Below are positions 1-5,262 of a stretch of 5,262 nt of DNA, one piece after another. A program made the translations under genes and the position numbers. The notes under the pieces are model-generated. The model did no database searches. It had not been told where the DNA came from and saw only the letters and a list, made by a program, of their open reading frames with translations. The DNA is taken from the NCBI GenBank assembly GCA_021782675.1, contig JAJXUS010000192.1, forward strand, positions 1 to 5,262, in the 5' to 3' direction. Each line of letters begins with the position of its first letter. The stretch's first letter is position 1. The DNA comes from Acidobacteriota bacterium (GTDB taxonomy: Bacteria > Acidobacteriota > Terriglobia > Terriglobales > Acidobacteriaceae).

Positions 1-2
1 AG

Positions 3-479
3 AGCAAAGTCGGCGTCGGCACCTCAGTGAAGTGGCCGGTGGGTGTGGGCGGCAAGGGCAATGAAGGCGTCAGCGGGCTGATCCGCCGTCTGCCAAATTC
101 TATCGGATATGTGGAGCTGATCTATTCGATCCAGAATCACATTCTGTACGGTGACGTGAAGAACAGCTCGGGCAACTACGTTCGCGCCAGCCTGGCCACA
201 GTCACCGCCGCCGCCGCGGGCGCCAACAAGTCAATGCCAGCGGATTTCAGGGTCTCGATCACAAACGCACCCGGCGCGCAGGCTTACCCGATCTCCACGT
301 ACACCTGGCTGCTGATCCCGGAGAAGCTTAACAATCCGCAGAAGGCCGCGGCCTTGAAGGCATTTCTCTACTGGGGTTTGACCGACGGGCAGAAATATAC
401 GACCCCGCTGGCTTACGCTCCGCTGCCGGCCAACGTAGTGCAGAAGGAACTGCAGCAAATGAAAAAGCTGCAGTACTAA
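3..479 (+). CDS. pstS: PstS, phosphate ABC transporter substrate-binding protein (partial, C-terminal part)
   Basis: This is the periplasmic (or lipid-anchored) protein that binds inorganic phosphate and delivers it to the PstCA channel. The reading frame is open to the left edge of the window, so the N-terminus, signal peptide and most phosphate-contacting residues lie outside. The 158 visible residues are typical of the PstS C-terminal lobe: a W-P-x-G-x-G-G-K-G-N-E-G-V stretch near the start, then SIGYVEL, a YPISTYTWLLIPE segment, and the closing FLYWGLTDGQKY and LAYAPLPANVV motifs before a TAA stop. The in-frame GTG at 27 is an internal valine, not a start, because family homology continues upstream of it. 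The stop lies 25 bases before pstC, as expected for the first genes of a pst operon. The identification is firm; only the extent is unknown. Confidence 0.95.
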   Translation, partial: SKVGVGTSVKWPVGVGGKGNEGVSGLIRRLPNSIGYVELIYSIQNHILYGDVKNSSGNYVRASLATVTAAAAGANKSMPADFRVSITNAPGAQAYPISTYTWLLIPEKLNNPQKAAALKAFLYWGLTDGQKYTTPLAYAPLPANVVQKELQQMKKLQY

Positions 480-493
480 GCTGCGAACGCTGC

Positions 494-500
494 AGGAGAG
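494..500 (+). promoter_or_regulatory. Ribosome binding site of pstC
   Basis: AGGAGAG lies 4 bases before the ATG at 505, a good Shine-Dalgarno match. It fixes the pstC start and is the strongest ribosome site in the operon. The pstS-pstC gap holds little else. Confidence 0.8.
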
Positions 501-504
501 TTGC

Positions 505-1494
505 ATGGGAAATGTAGTGATTTCCACTCCAGGGATGCCCCTGCCCTCGGAGAAGCTGTTCCGGAAGCAGACGCTTGTGGAACGGCTGCGGAAAGGCGAT
601 GAAGCTATCCACCTGCTGACGATGGCAGGTGGATGGTCCATTATCCTGATCACCGGACTGCTGGTGCACCATCTTTGGGAGTACTCGCGGATTGCGCGGC
701 ACCAGTTCGGGTGGCATTTTCTGATAACCAGCACCTGGGACCCAGTCAATGGGCTGTTCGGGGCCTGGCCGTTTGTTTACGGAACTGTCGTTACGTCTCT
801 GCTGGCCTTGATTCTTGCGATTCCCATCGGTCTGGGGGCAGCCATCTTTCTGGCGGAGCTGGCGCCGCGCAGTGTTTCCAACGCTCTGACATTTCTGATT
901 GAACTGCTGGCGGCGGTGCCGAGCGTGGTCTACGGGTTAATCGGCATTTTTCTGCTGATTCCCGTACTGACGGCGATCATGCCGGCCTTTCAAAAGTTCT
1001 TCGGCTGGCTCCCGATCTTCAGCGGCACGTTTTACGGGGTCAGCTATTTCTCGGCCGCAGTCATTCTGGCCATTATGGTGGTGCCGTTCATCGTCTCCAT
1101 TTCGCGGGAAGTGCTGCTGGCCGTACCAATCGCGCAGCGCGAAGCTATGATGGCGCTGGGTGCGACAAAGTGGGAAGTGACCTGGCGGACCGTTGTACCG
1201 TACGCGCGGCAGGGCATCATGGGGTCGGTGTTCCTCGCGCTGGCACGCGCGCTGGGCGAGACCATGGCTGTGACCATGGTCATCGGAAATGTGGCGCAGG
1301 TTTCGACGTCCCTGATGGCGCCGGGGTATACGATTGCCGCCGTCATCGCGAATGAATTTACTGAGGCAACGGGTGACCTCTATCTGCATGCGCTGATAGA
1401 GCTGGGTCTGGTTCTGTTCGCCGTGACCATGATCATCAACGCGCTGGCTCGGCTGCTCATGCTTTCAGTTCGGACCGACGAGGTGGCCTTGTGA
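505..1494 (+). CDS. pstC: PstC, phosphate ABC transporter permease
   Basis: One of the two inner-membrane subunits that form the phosphate channel of the PstSCAB importer. The protein has 329 residues, in the normal range for PstC. A cytoplasmic N-terminus of about 37 residues is followed by six hydrophobic segments at roughly 38-58, 92-117, 128-155, 183-205, 236-260 and 295-320. The Pst-type insertion between the third and fourth segments is present (about 156-182, rich in F, G and P), followed by the AAVILAIMVVPF stretch. The cytoplasmic EAA loop that docks on the ATPase is at about 213-240 (EAMMALGATKWEVTW, then VVPYARQGI), and the conserved RALGETMAV follows at 248-256. The start is set by the AGGAGAG ribosome site. 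The stop codon overlaps the GTG of pstA by four bases, implying coupled translation. No defect is seen. PstC rather than PstA is assigned from gene order, the RALGETMA motif and greater length. Confidence 0.97.
   Translation: MGNVVISTPGMPLPSEKLFRKQTLVERLRKGDEAIHLLTMAGGWSIILITGLLVHHLWEYSRIARHQFGWHFLITSTWDPVNGLFGAWPFVYGTVVTSLLALILAIPIGLGAAIFLAELAPRSVSNALTFLIELLAAVPSVVYGLIGIFLLIPVLTAIMPAFQKFFGWLPIFSGTFYGVSYFSAAVILAIMVVPFIVSISREVLLAVPIAQREAMMALGATKWEVTWRTVVPYARQGIMGSVFLALARALGETMAVTMVIGNVAQVSTSLMAPGYTIAAVIANEFTEATGDLYLHALIELGLVLFAVTMIINALARLLMLSVRTDEVAL
1480..1486 (+). promoter_or_regulatory. Ribosome binding site of pstA, inside the end of pstC
   Basis: GAGGTGG ends 4 bases before the GTG at 1491. 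It supports this non-ATG start, which overlaps the pstC stop codon (GTGA arrangement), and hence reinitiation or coupling between the two permease genes. Confidence 0.65.
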
Positions 1495-2357
1495 GCGCAG
1501 CCGTCGTCGCCTACCCACCGCTTCGGCGCCGCGTGGTAAACGTTGCCATGCTGACGCTCTCGGGCCTTTGCACGCTGTTAGTTGTCGGCGTGCTGCTCAC
1601 CATCCTGCTGTATCTGTTGTGGAACGGCGCGCACTCGCTGACCCTCCACTTTTTTACGCAACTGCCGGCGCCGGTCGGCGAGCCTGGCGGCGGCGTGCGG
1701 AACGCGATTATCGGCACTCTCAAACTGCTGAGCCTCGCCACGCTGATCGGCGTGCCAATCGGTCTGCTGGGCGGCATCTACCTGTCGGAGTTTGCGGGCG
1801 GCTGGAGCGGCTTTGCCGTCCGCTACACCACGGACCTGCTGAACGGAGTGCCCTCCGTGGTGATGGGGATTTTTGTCTACACGCTGGTGGTGCTGCCGAT
1901 GCATCACTTCTCGACATTGGCCGGCGGCATCGCGCTCGGTATTATGATGATTCCCATAGCGCTCCGGAGTACGGAAGACTTCCTGCGCGCGGTGCCGCGC
2001 AGCTTGCGCGAGGGCGGTCTGGCGCTGGGCGCCAGCAAATCAGAGACGATCTTCACCATCGTCATCCCAGCGGCCATCTACGGCATTCTCACCGGCATCC
2101 TGCTGGATATTGCGCGCGTCGCCGGCGAGACGGCGCCGCTGCTCTTTACCGCGTTCGGCAATCAGTACGACAGTCCCGGCTGGCTACAGCCGACGGCTTC
2201 GTTGCCGGTGGTTATCTACAATTACGCCATCTCTCCGTATGACTCGTGGCACCAGCAGGCGTGGGCCGCCGGCTTCGTGCTACTCTCGGGATTGCTGGCG
2301 GTCAGCGTCGTCGCGCGGCTGATTCTGGCGCGGGGAAAGAAGCTATCACATGGCTAG
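1491..2357 (+). CDS. pstA: PstA, phosphate ABC transporter permease
   Basis: Second membrane subunit of the phosphate importer, pairing with PstC to form the translocation path. The product is 288 residues, normal for PstA. Hydrophobic segments lie at about 20-43, 73-99, 115-135, 142-160, 187-210 and 257-280. Family marks include a [11 protein letters not shown] stretch (67-77), the [12 protein letters not shown] segment (117-128), the EAA loop at about 174-199 ([16 protein letters not shown], then VIPAAIYGI), and [14 protein letters not shown] at 208-221, the PstA counterpart of the PstC RALGETMA motif. The GTG start is preferred because it overlaps the pstC stop and has its own GAGGTGG ribosome site. 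The 3' end overlaps pstB by eight bases, so the subunits are probably made in matched amounts from one mRNA. Nothing is missing or unusual. Confidence 0.97.
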   Translation: MSAAVVAYPPLRRRVVNVAMLTLSGLCTLLVVGVLLTILLYLLWNGAHSLTLHFFTQLPAPVGEPGGGVRNAIIGTLKLLSLATLIGVPIGLLGGIYLSEFAGGWSGFAVRYTTDLLNGVPSVVMGIFVYTLVVLPMHHFSTLAGGIALGIMMIPIALRSTEDFLRAVPRSLREGGLALGASKSETIFTIVIPAAIYGILTGILLDIARVAGETAPLLFTAFGNQYDSPGWLQPTASLPVVIYNYAISPYDSWHQQAWAAGFVLLSGLLAVSVVARLILARGKKLSHG

Positions 2358-3201
2358 GTCGTTCTCAGCAAACGCAGTGCAGATCAGGCGGCCCGACATC
2401 GACCGGTTTGCGCACTCTGACGCGGCAGCAGAACGCGAGCGGAACCAGTTGCCCTGGCCGCAATTCACCGTTGCCGATCTGAACTTCTTCTACGGCAACC
2501 ACCAGGCGCTGAAAAATATCAATCTGATCGTCCCCAATCGCCGCGTTACGGCGTTTATCGGCCCTTCGGGCTGCGGGAAGACGACTCTGCTGCGCACATT
2601 TAACCGGATGAACGAGACCGTTCCCAACACCCGCGTGGAGGGCAGGATCCGCCTGGGCGAACACGATCTGTTCAGCTACCCGGTCACCACGCTGCGGCGC
2701 GTGGTGGGGATGGTATTTCAGAAGCCGGCGCCGTTTCCGAAATCGATCTTCGATAATGTGGCCTATGGACTGCGTCTGGAACATCGGCTGAACAAGAGGG
2801 AGATGGCGGAGAAGGTGGAGCAGAGCCTGCGCCGCGCCGCGCTGTGGGATGAGGTGAAGGACAAGCTGCATCAGTCCGCAAACGGCATCTCCGGCGGACA
2901 GCAGCAGCGGCTGTGCATTGCCCGGGCGCTGGCGGTCGATCCTGAGGTGCTGCTACTCGACGAGCCGTGCTCCGCGCTCGACCCCATCTCCACGGCCAAG
3001 ATTGAAGATCTTCTGTTCGAGCTGAAAGAGTTCTGCACCATCGTCATCGTGACGCACAACATGCTGCAGGCGGCGCGTGTCGCAGACTACGTCGGTTTTT
3101 TTCTGAACGGGGAACTGATCGAGCTGAACCGGGCCAAGCATATTTTTCAAAATCCGGACCAGCAGCAGACGCAGGACTACATTACCGGCCGGTTTGGATG
3201 A
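2350..3201 (+). CDS. pstB: PstB, phosphate ABC transporter ATP-binding protein
   Basis: The cytoplasmic ATPase that drives phosphate import through PstCA. The 283 residues contain every ABC motif: Walker [10 protein letters not shown] (71-79), Q-loop glutamine 124 within VFQKPAPFP, signature SGGQQQR (181-187), Walker B LLLDEP (201-206) with catalytic Glu205, D-loop SALD (208-211) and switch His236. The PstB-specific CSALDPIST and C-terminal DYITGRFG are also present, which separates it from other ABC ATPases. It is longer than the roughly 257-residue Escherichia coli protein because of about 25 extra polar residues before the first beta strand (about 38). The ATG overlaps the pstA stop by 8 bases with a purine-rich stretch (GGGGAAAGAAG, 2332-2342) upstream, so I keep this start; GTG 2377 and TTG 2449 are weaker alternatives. 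No phoU follows directly. Confidence 0.98.
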   Translation: MARSFSANAVQIRRPDIDRFAHSDAAAERERNQLPWPQFTVADLNFFYGNHQALKNINLIVPNRRVTAFIGPSGCGKTTLLRTFNRMNETVPNTRVEGRIRLGEHDLFSYPVTTLRRVVGMVFQKPAPFPKSIFDNVAYGLRLEHRLNKREMAEKVEQSLRRAALWDEVKDKLHQSANGISGGQQQRLCIARALAVDPEVLLLDEPCSALDPISTAKIEDLLFELKEFCTIVIVTHNMLQAARVADYVGFFLNGELIELNRAKHIFQNPDQQQTQDYITGRFG

Positions 3202-3277
3202 GCCGCTGCTAGCTTGACACGATCCAAATCCGGACAGAACAATTGGATGGAACTATCCGACCGACGATGCCATCCAA
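3189..3277. repeat. Four TTGGAT half-sites in two inverted pairs around the galK promoter
   Basis: The hexamer TTGGAT occurs at 3194-3199 and 3243-3248 on the plus strand and, inverted (ATCCAA), at 3222-3227 and 3272-3277. Pair one extends to CCGGTTTGGAT (3189-3199) against ATCCAAATCCGG (3222-3233), an 11-bp dyad with a single extra T, spanning the pstB stop codon and part of the promoter spacer. Pair two is a perfect 8-bp dyad, TTGGATGG (3243-3250) against CCATCCAA (3270-3277), with the proposed galK ATG in its 19-base loop. Same-orientation copies are 49 to 50 bases apart. No T-tract follows, so these do not look like terminators. Operators for a regulator, or mRNA hairpins controlling galK translation, are possible; the function is unproven. 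Confidence 0.5.
3214..3243 (+). promoter_or_regulatory. Candidate sigma-70-type promoter for galK
   Basis: A perfect -35 hexamer TTGACA (3214-3219) is followed, after 18 bases, by AACAAT (3238-3243), which matches the -10 consensus TATAAT at four of six positions. It begins 12 bases after the pstB stop codon. Transcription would start near 3250, leaving a leader of under 20 bases before the ATG at 3267. This would separate galK expression from the phosphate operon. The -10 box is mediocre, so confidence is moderate. Confidence 0.5.
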
Positions 3278-4421
3278 CCATTCTCCTGAGCAGATTCATC
3301 TTGAGCGTTTCCAGTCCCGTGGCCGCGCGTTTCGGGCCCCGGGCCGTGTCAACCTGATTGGTGAGCACACGGATACCAGCGAAGGCTTTGTGATGCCGGC
3401 AGCGCTGGAGCTGCGCACGCTTTCTGTCATCAGTCCGCGACACGATCCTTCAGCAGTCATCTACTCTGCGAATTTCGACGAGTCGGTGACGTTCGATCTA
3501 TCGCACCTGCCGTCGAAGCCACGTCAGCACTGGAGCGACTATGCGGCGGCGGTGCTTTGGTCGCTGGCACAGGAGGGCGTACGGCCCGGCGGCTTCAGCC
3601 TGACGCTGAGCGGCGATGTGCCGATTGGTTCCGGGTTGAGTTCATCTGCCTCCGTCGAAGTGGCGGTGGCGATGGCGCTGCTGGCGCTGACGCAAACAGA
3701 GTGGCCAAAGACGCAAATTGCCCGTGCCTGCCAGCGGGCGGAGAACGGCTTCATCGGCGCGCAGAGCGGCATCATGGATCCCATGGCTTCCTGTTGCGGG
3801 GTTGCGGACCATGCGCTGTTGCTCGATTGCCGCTCCCTGGCCATGGAGCAACTGCCGCTGCCGGCTGAGGCGATGCTGGTCATCTGCAACTCGATGGTGA
3901 AGCATTCGGTTTCGCACGGCAGCCCATACAATCAGCGGCGGCAGGAGGTGGAGGAGGGACTTCGCATCCTGCAGAAAAGCTATCCCGAGGCGCGGACGCT
4001 CCGCGACCTGACGGAGGCACAACTGCGGGCGAAGCAGGCCGAATTGCCGGACGTAAGCTTTCGCCGGTGCCTGCATGTGATTACGGAGAATGCCCGCGTC
4101 GGCCAGGCTGCCGAGGCGCTGCGCCAGCATAACCTGCGAGAGTTTGGCCGTCTGATGGGCGAGGCGCACCGCAGCATGCGCGATAACTATGAAGCAAGCT
4201 GCAAGGAGACCGATCTGCTGGTGGAACTGGCGATGCAGCGGCCGGGCTGTTTCGGCGCCCGCATTACTGGCGGTGGATTTGGCGGATGCACGGTGAATCT
4301 GGTGGAAGCGGCGCGAGGAGCCGAATTTGCGAGCGCCGTACGCGCTGGCTATCAGGCAGCGACGGGCATTGATGCAGAAATCTACCGCAGCCGTGTTGCA
4401 GACGGCGCCGGCCCTCTCTAG
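3267..4421 (+). CDS. galK: Galactokinase (GHMP kinase family)
   Basis: Phosphorylates alpha-D-galactose to galactose-1-phosphate using ATP, the entry step of the Leloir pathway, in the cytoplasm. From ATG 3267 the protein has 384 residues, close to the usual 380-390. Visible motifs: the sugar-binding GRVNLIGEHTD (26-36, with Arg27, Glu33, His34, Asp36), the GHMP ATP loop VPIGSGLSSSAS (118-129), SGIMDPMAS (167-175) with presumed catalytic base Asp171, SPYNQRR with Tyr221, and the C-terminal glycine loop ARITGGGFGGC (331-341). The position after HTD is Thr37, where the galactokinase signature has Tyr, and Pro172 follows the catalytic Asp where Gln is common, so a shifted sugar preference is possible. 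An in-frame TTG at 3243 would add 8 residues but overlaps the proposed -10 box, and those residues match nothing conserved. Neither start has a strong ribosome site. Other Leloir genes are not in view. Confidence 0.92.
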   Translation: MPSNHSPEQIHLERFQSRGRAFRAPGRVNLIGEHTDTSEGFVMPAALELRTLSVISPRHDPSAVIYSANFDESVTFDLSHLPSKPRQHWSDYAAAVLWSLAQEGVRPGGFSLTLSGDVPIGSGLSSSASVEVAVAMALLALTQTEWPKTQIARACQRAENGFIGAQSGIMDPMASCCGVADHALLLDCRSLAMEQLPLPAEAMLVICNSMVKHSVSHGSPYNQRRQEVEEGLRILQKSYPEARTLRDLTEAQLRAKQAELPDVSFRRCLHVITENARVGQAAEALRQHNLREFGRLMGEAHRSMRDNYEASCKETDLLVELAMQRPGCFGARITGGGFGGCTVNLVEAARGAEFASAVRAGYQAATGIDAEIYRSRVADGAGPL

Positions 4422-4459
4422 AAGTCTTTTGCCTGCGGGTATCGAGTGCGCGCGCAGCC

Positions 4460-4539
4460 GTCATCCTGGTCGTAAAGAAGGGGCCTCGATATTGCCGGGA
4501 AATGCCAATTCCAGGATCCTTCGCTTCGCTCAGGGTGGC
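4460..4539. repeat. Intergenic imperfect palindrome with TTCGCTTCGCTCAG arm (REP/MITE-like)
   Basis: The 27-base arm at 4513-4539 (reading AGGATCCTTCGCTTCGCTCA and on to GGGTGGC) is the inverted, diverged copy of 4460-4486; I count 18 matching positions of 27 between the left arm and the reverse complement of the right. The arms are separated by 26 bases. From memory, intergenic repeats of the form CATCCTGAGCGAAGCGAAGGAT are scattered widely in acidobacterial and some other genomes. The right arm fits that form well and the left arm is decayed. No coding sequence overlaps it. It could be a folded RNA element at the galK 3' end or a remnant of a small mobile repeat. Confidence 0.55.
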
Positions 4540-4546
4540 GAACTTT

Positions 4547-4609
4547 AAAAAAGCGCAGATCTCACGGCGGCGATCTTCCGCCGCGCCAGATCTGCGCTTC
4601 TCTGTTTTT
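4547..4609. terminator. Bidirectional intrinsic terminator between galK and the mannosidase gene
   Basis: A perfect 12-bp outer stem, AAGCGCAGATCT (4551-4562) against AGATCTGCGCTT (4588-4599), encloses a small asymmetric internal loop and a 6-bp GC stem, CGGCGG (4565-4570) against CCGCCG (4578-4583), with a 7-base loop. On the minus strand the stem runs directly into six T (complement of 4547-4552), a classic strong terminator starting 24 bases past the mannosidase stop codon. On the plus strand the T5 run (4605-4609) begins 5 bases beyond the stem, so it is weaker for galK. Overall it insulates the two converging genes. Confidence 0.88.
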
Positions 4610-4622
4610 CAGTCTGCTCGCT

Positions 4623-5262
4623 CTACCGCTCAGCCTTCCAGAACGCTTCGCCCCGGTTGGGATAATCGATGCGAATGGTGTTGATGGAGTACGGTCCGAC
4701 GGGCAGCGTTATTTTATTGCCTGTCATGCTGAGTGATGAGCCCTGCGGCTTTTCCATCAGGTTGGCTGCGGTTGCCGACTGCGCACCCGGAGGAACCGTG
4801 ATTTCGGCCTGCGTCTTCTGGCCGGCCCACTCGTAGAAGCGAACAATCAGGCTGTTTCCATCTTCGCTCTTCTTCATCGCGGTCAGCACAATGTTGGAGG
4901 GTCCGACCGAGACAAAGGAATGCGTTGGCGGAAGTGAGCCGGTGTGCGCGTCTGCCTGATGCGCCATCAGGCGGTAGTTGAAATCATAGCCCTGCAGCAC
5001 CGTGTTCGCCTGCTTCCACGTACCCGCGTGCGGGTAGAGGGAGTAGCGGAAGTGCTGATGGCCGCGATCGGCGTTGGGATCGGGCCAGACGGGGGAGCGC
5101 AGCAGTGTGAGCCGCAGCACGTTGCCCTTCGCGTCATAGCCGTATTTGGAGTCGTTGATAAGGCTGAAGCCATGCTGGCCATCGCTGATGTCTCCCCAGC
5201 GCTGCGCGGGTACTTCAAACTTCGCCTTTTCGACGGAGTTGTTGCGGGTGGTCGGCCGTTCG
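4623..5262 (-). CDS. GH38 alpha-mannosidase (partial, C-terminal end)
   Basis: The minus-strand frame is open from the window's right edge to a TAG at 4623, giving the last 212 residues. Counting from the edge, residues 15-80 carry the conserved C-terminal beta domain of family 38 glycoside hydrolases: FEVPAQRWGDIS (15-26), GFSLINDSKYGYD (31-43), NVLRLTLLRSPVWPDP (47-62), then DRGHQHFRYSLYPHAGTW (65-82). The remainder is the beta-rich tail ending shortly after an SINTIRIDYPN stretch. Enzymes of this family remove terminal alpha-linked mannose from glycans. The catalytic domain, any signal peptide and the true start lie beyond the window, so activity, linkage preference and location cannot be judged here. 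GTG 5120 is internal because clear homology precedes it. The gene converges on galK and ends just before a strong terminator. It may belong to a glycan-degradation cluster to the right (inference). Confidence 0.92.
   Translation of the reverse strand, partial: ERPTTRNNSVEKAKFEVPAQRWGDISDGQHGFSLINDSKYGYDAKGNVLRLTLLRSPVWPDPNADRGHQHFRYSLYPHAGTWKQANTVLQGYDFNYRLMAHQADAHTGSLPPTHSFVSVGPSNIVLTAMKKSEDGNSLIVRFYEWAGQKTQAEITVPPGAQSATAANLMEKPQGSSLSMTGNKITLPVGPYSINTIRIDYPNRGEAFWKAER

Noticed and set aside
450..495. Three CTGCAG hexamers at the pstS end and before pstC
   Set aside because: Two are in codons for common Leu/Gln residues and the third merges with the ribosome site; spacing is irregular (18 and 22 bases), so I treat it as chance.
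1568..2242. A 224-codon plus-strand frame inside pstA
   Set aside because: It overlaps pstA in another frame, gives an arginine- and histidine-rich sequence without recognisable motifs, and pstA itself is clearly the real gene.
2365..2871. A 168-codon open frame on the minus strand, antisense to pstB
   Set aside because: It lies wholly opposite an intact, motif-complete pstB, its composition is rich in Arg, Pro and His as expected for a shadow frame in GC-rich DNA, and it resembles no family I know.
3189..3233. Inverted repeat after pstB as a rho-independent terminator
   Set aside because: The 22-base loop is large and no T-tract follows the right arm; a promoter -35 box sits in the loop, so an operator or chance dyad is more likely.
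3642..4169. A 175-codon minus-strand frame opposite galK
   Set aside because: It is a shadow of galK: no family resemblance, no ribosome site, and the opposite strand carries all galactokinase motifs.
4327..4684. Short plus-strand frames running from the galK end through the intergenic region
   Set aside because: They cross the palindrome, the terminator hairpin and the mannosidase 3' end, with low-complexity Arg/Ser-rich products; these are not credible genes.

Overview
The window is a moderately GC-rich, densely coded bacterial chromosomal segment. It holds the 3' part of a high-affinity phosphate uptake operon (pstS-pstC-pstA-pstB), then a galactokinase gene (galK) on the same strand, and finally the 3' end of a convergent gene for a GH38 alpha-mannosidase on the opposite strand. 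The protein style (PstS tail, PstB with an N-terminal extension, GalK) and a TTCGCTTCGCTCAG-type palindromic repeat between genes suggest a soil Acidobacteriota such as the Terriglobia. That assignment comes from memory of similar sequences and is of low to moderate confidence.

Layout. Positions 1-479 are the C-terminal part of the periplasmic phosphate-binding protein PstS. pstC (505-1494) has a clear ribosome site, pstA (1491-2357) overlaps pstC by 4 bases, and pstB (2350-3201) overlaps pstA by 8 bases. The ABC transporter (two permeases plus ATPase) is therefore translationally coupled and intact. No phoU follows pstB. A 65-base gap carries a consensus -35 box and a set of inverted TTGGAT repeats, then galK starts, most likely at the ATG at 3267. 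Positions 4422-4622 are non-coding and hold two stem-loop structures: an imperfect palindrome (4460-4539) and a strong intrinsic terminator (4547-4609) shared by the two converging genes. From 4623 to the window end, the minus strand encodes the last 212 residues of a GH38 alpha-mannosidase.

Function. PstS captures phosphate outside the inner membrane, PstC and PstA form the channel, and PstB powers import. galK and the mannosidase both belong to sugar use (galactose entering the Leloir pathway; release of mannose from glycans). They appear to be neighbours of the pst operon rather than part of it. I see no mobile element, CRISPR array, RNA gene or clearly new system. The points most worth a second look are the repeats around the galK promoter, the altered galactokinase signature, the missing phoU and the intergenic palindrome.
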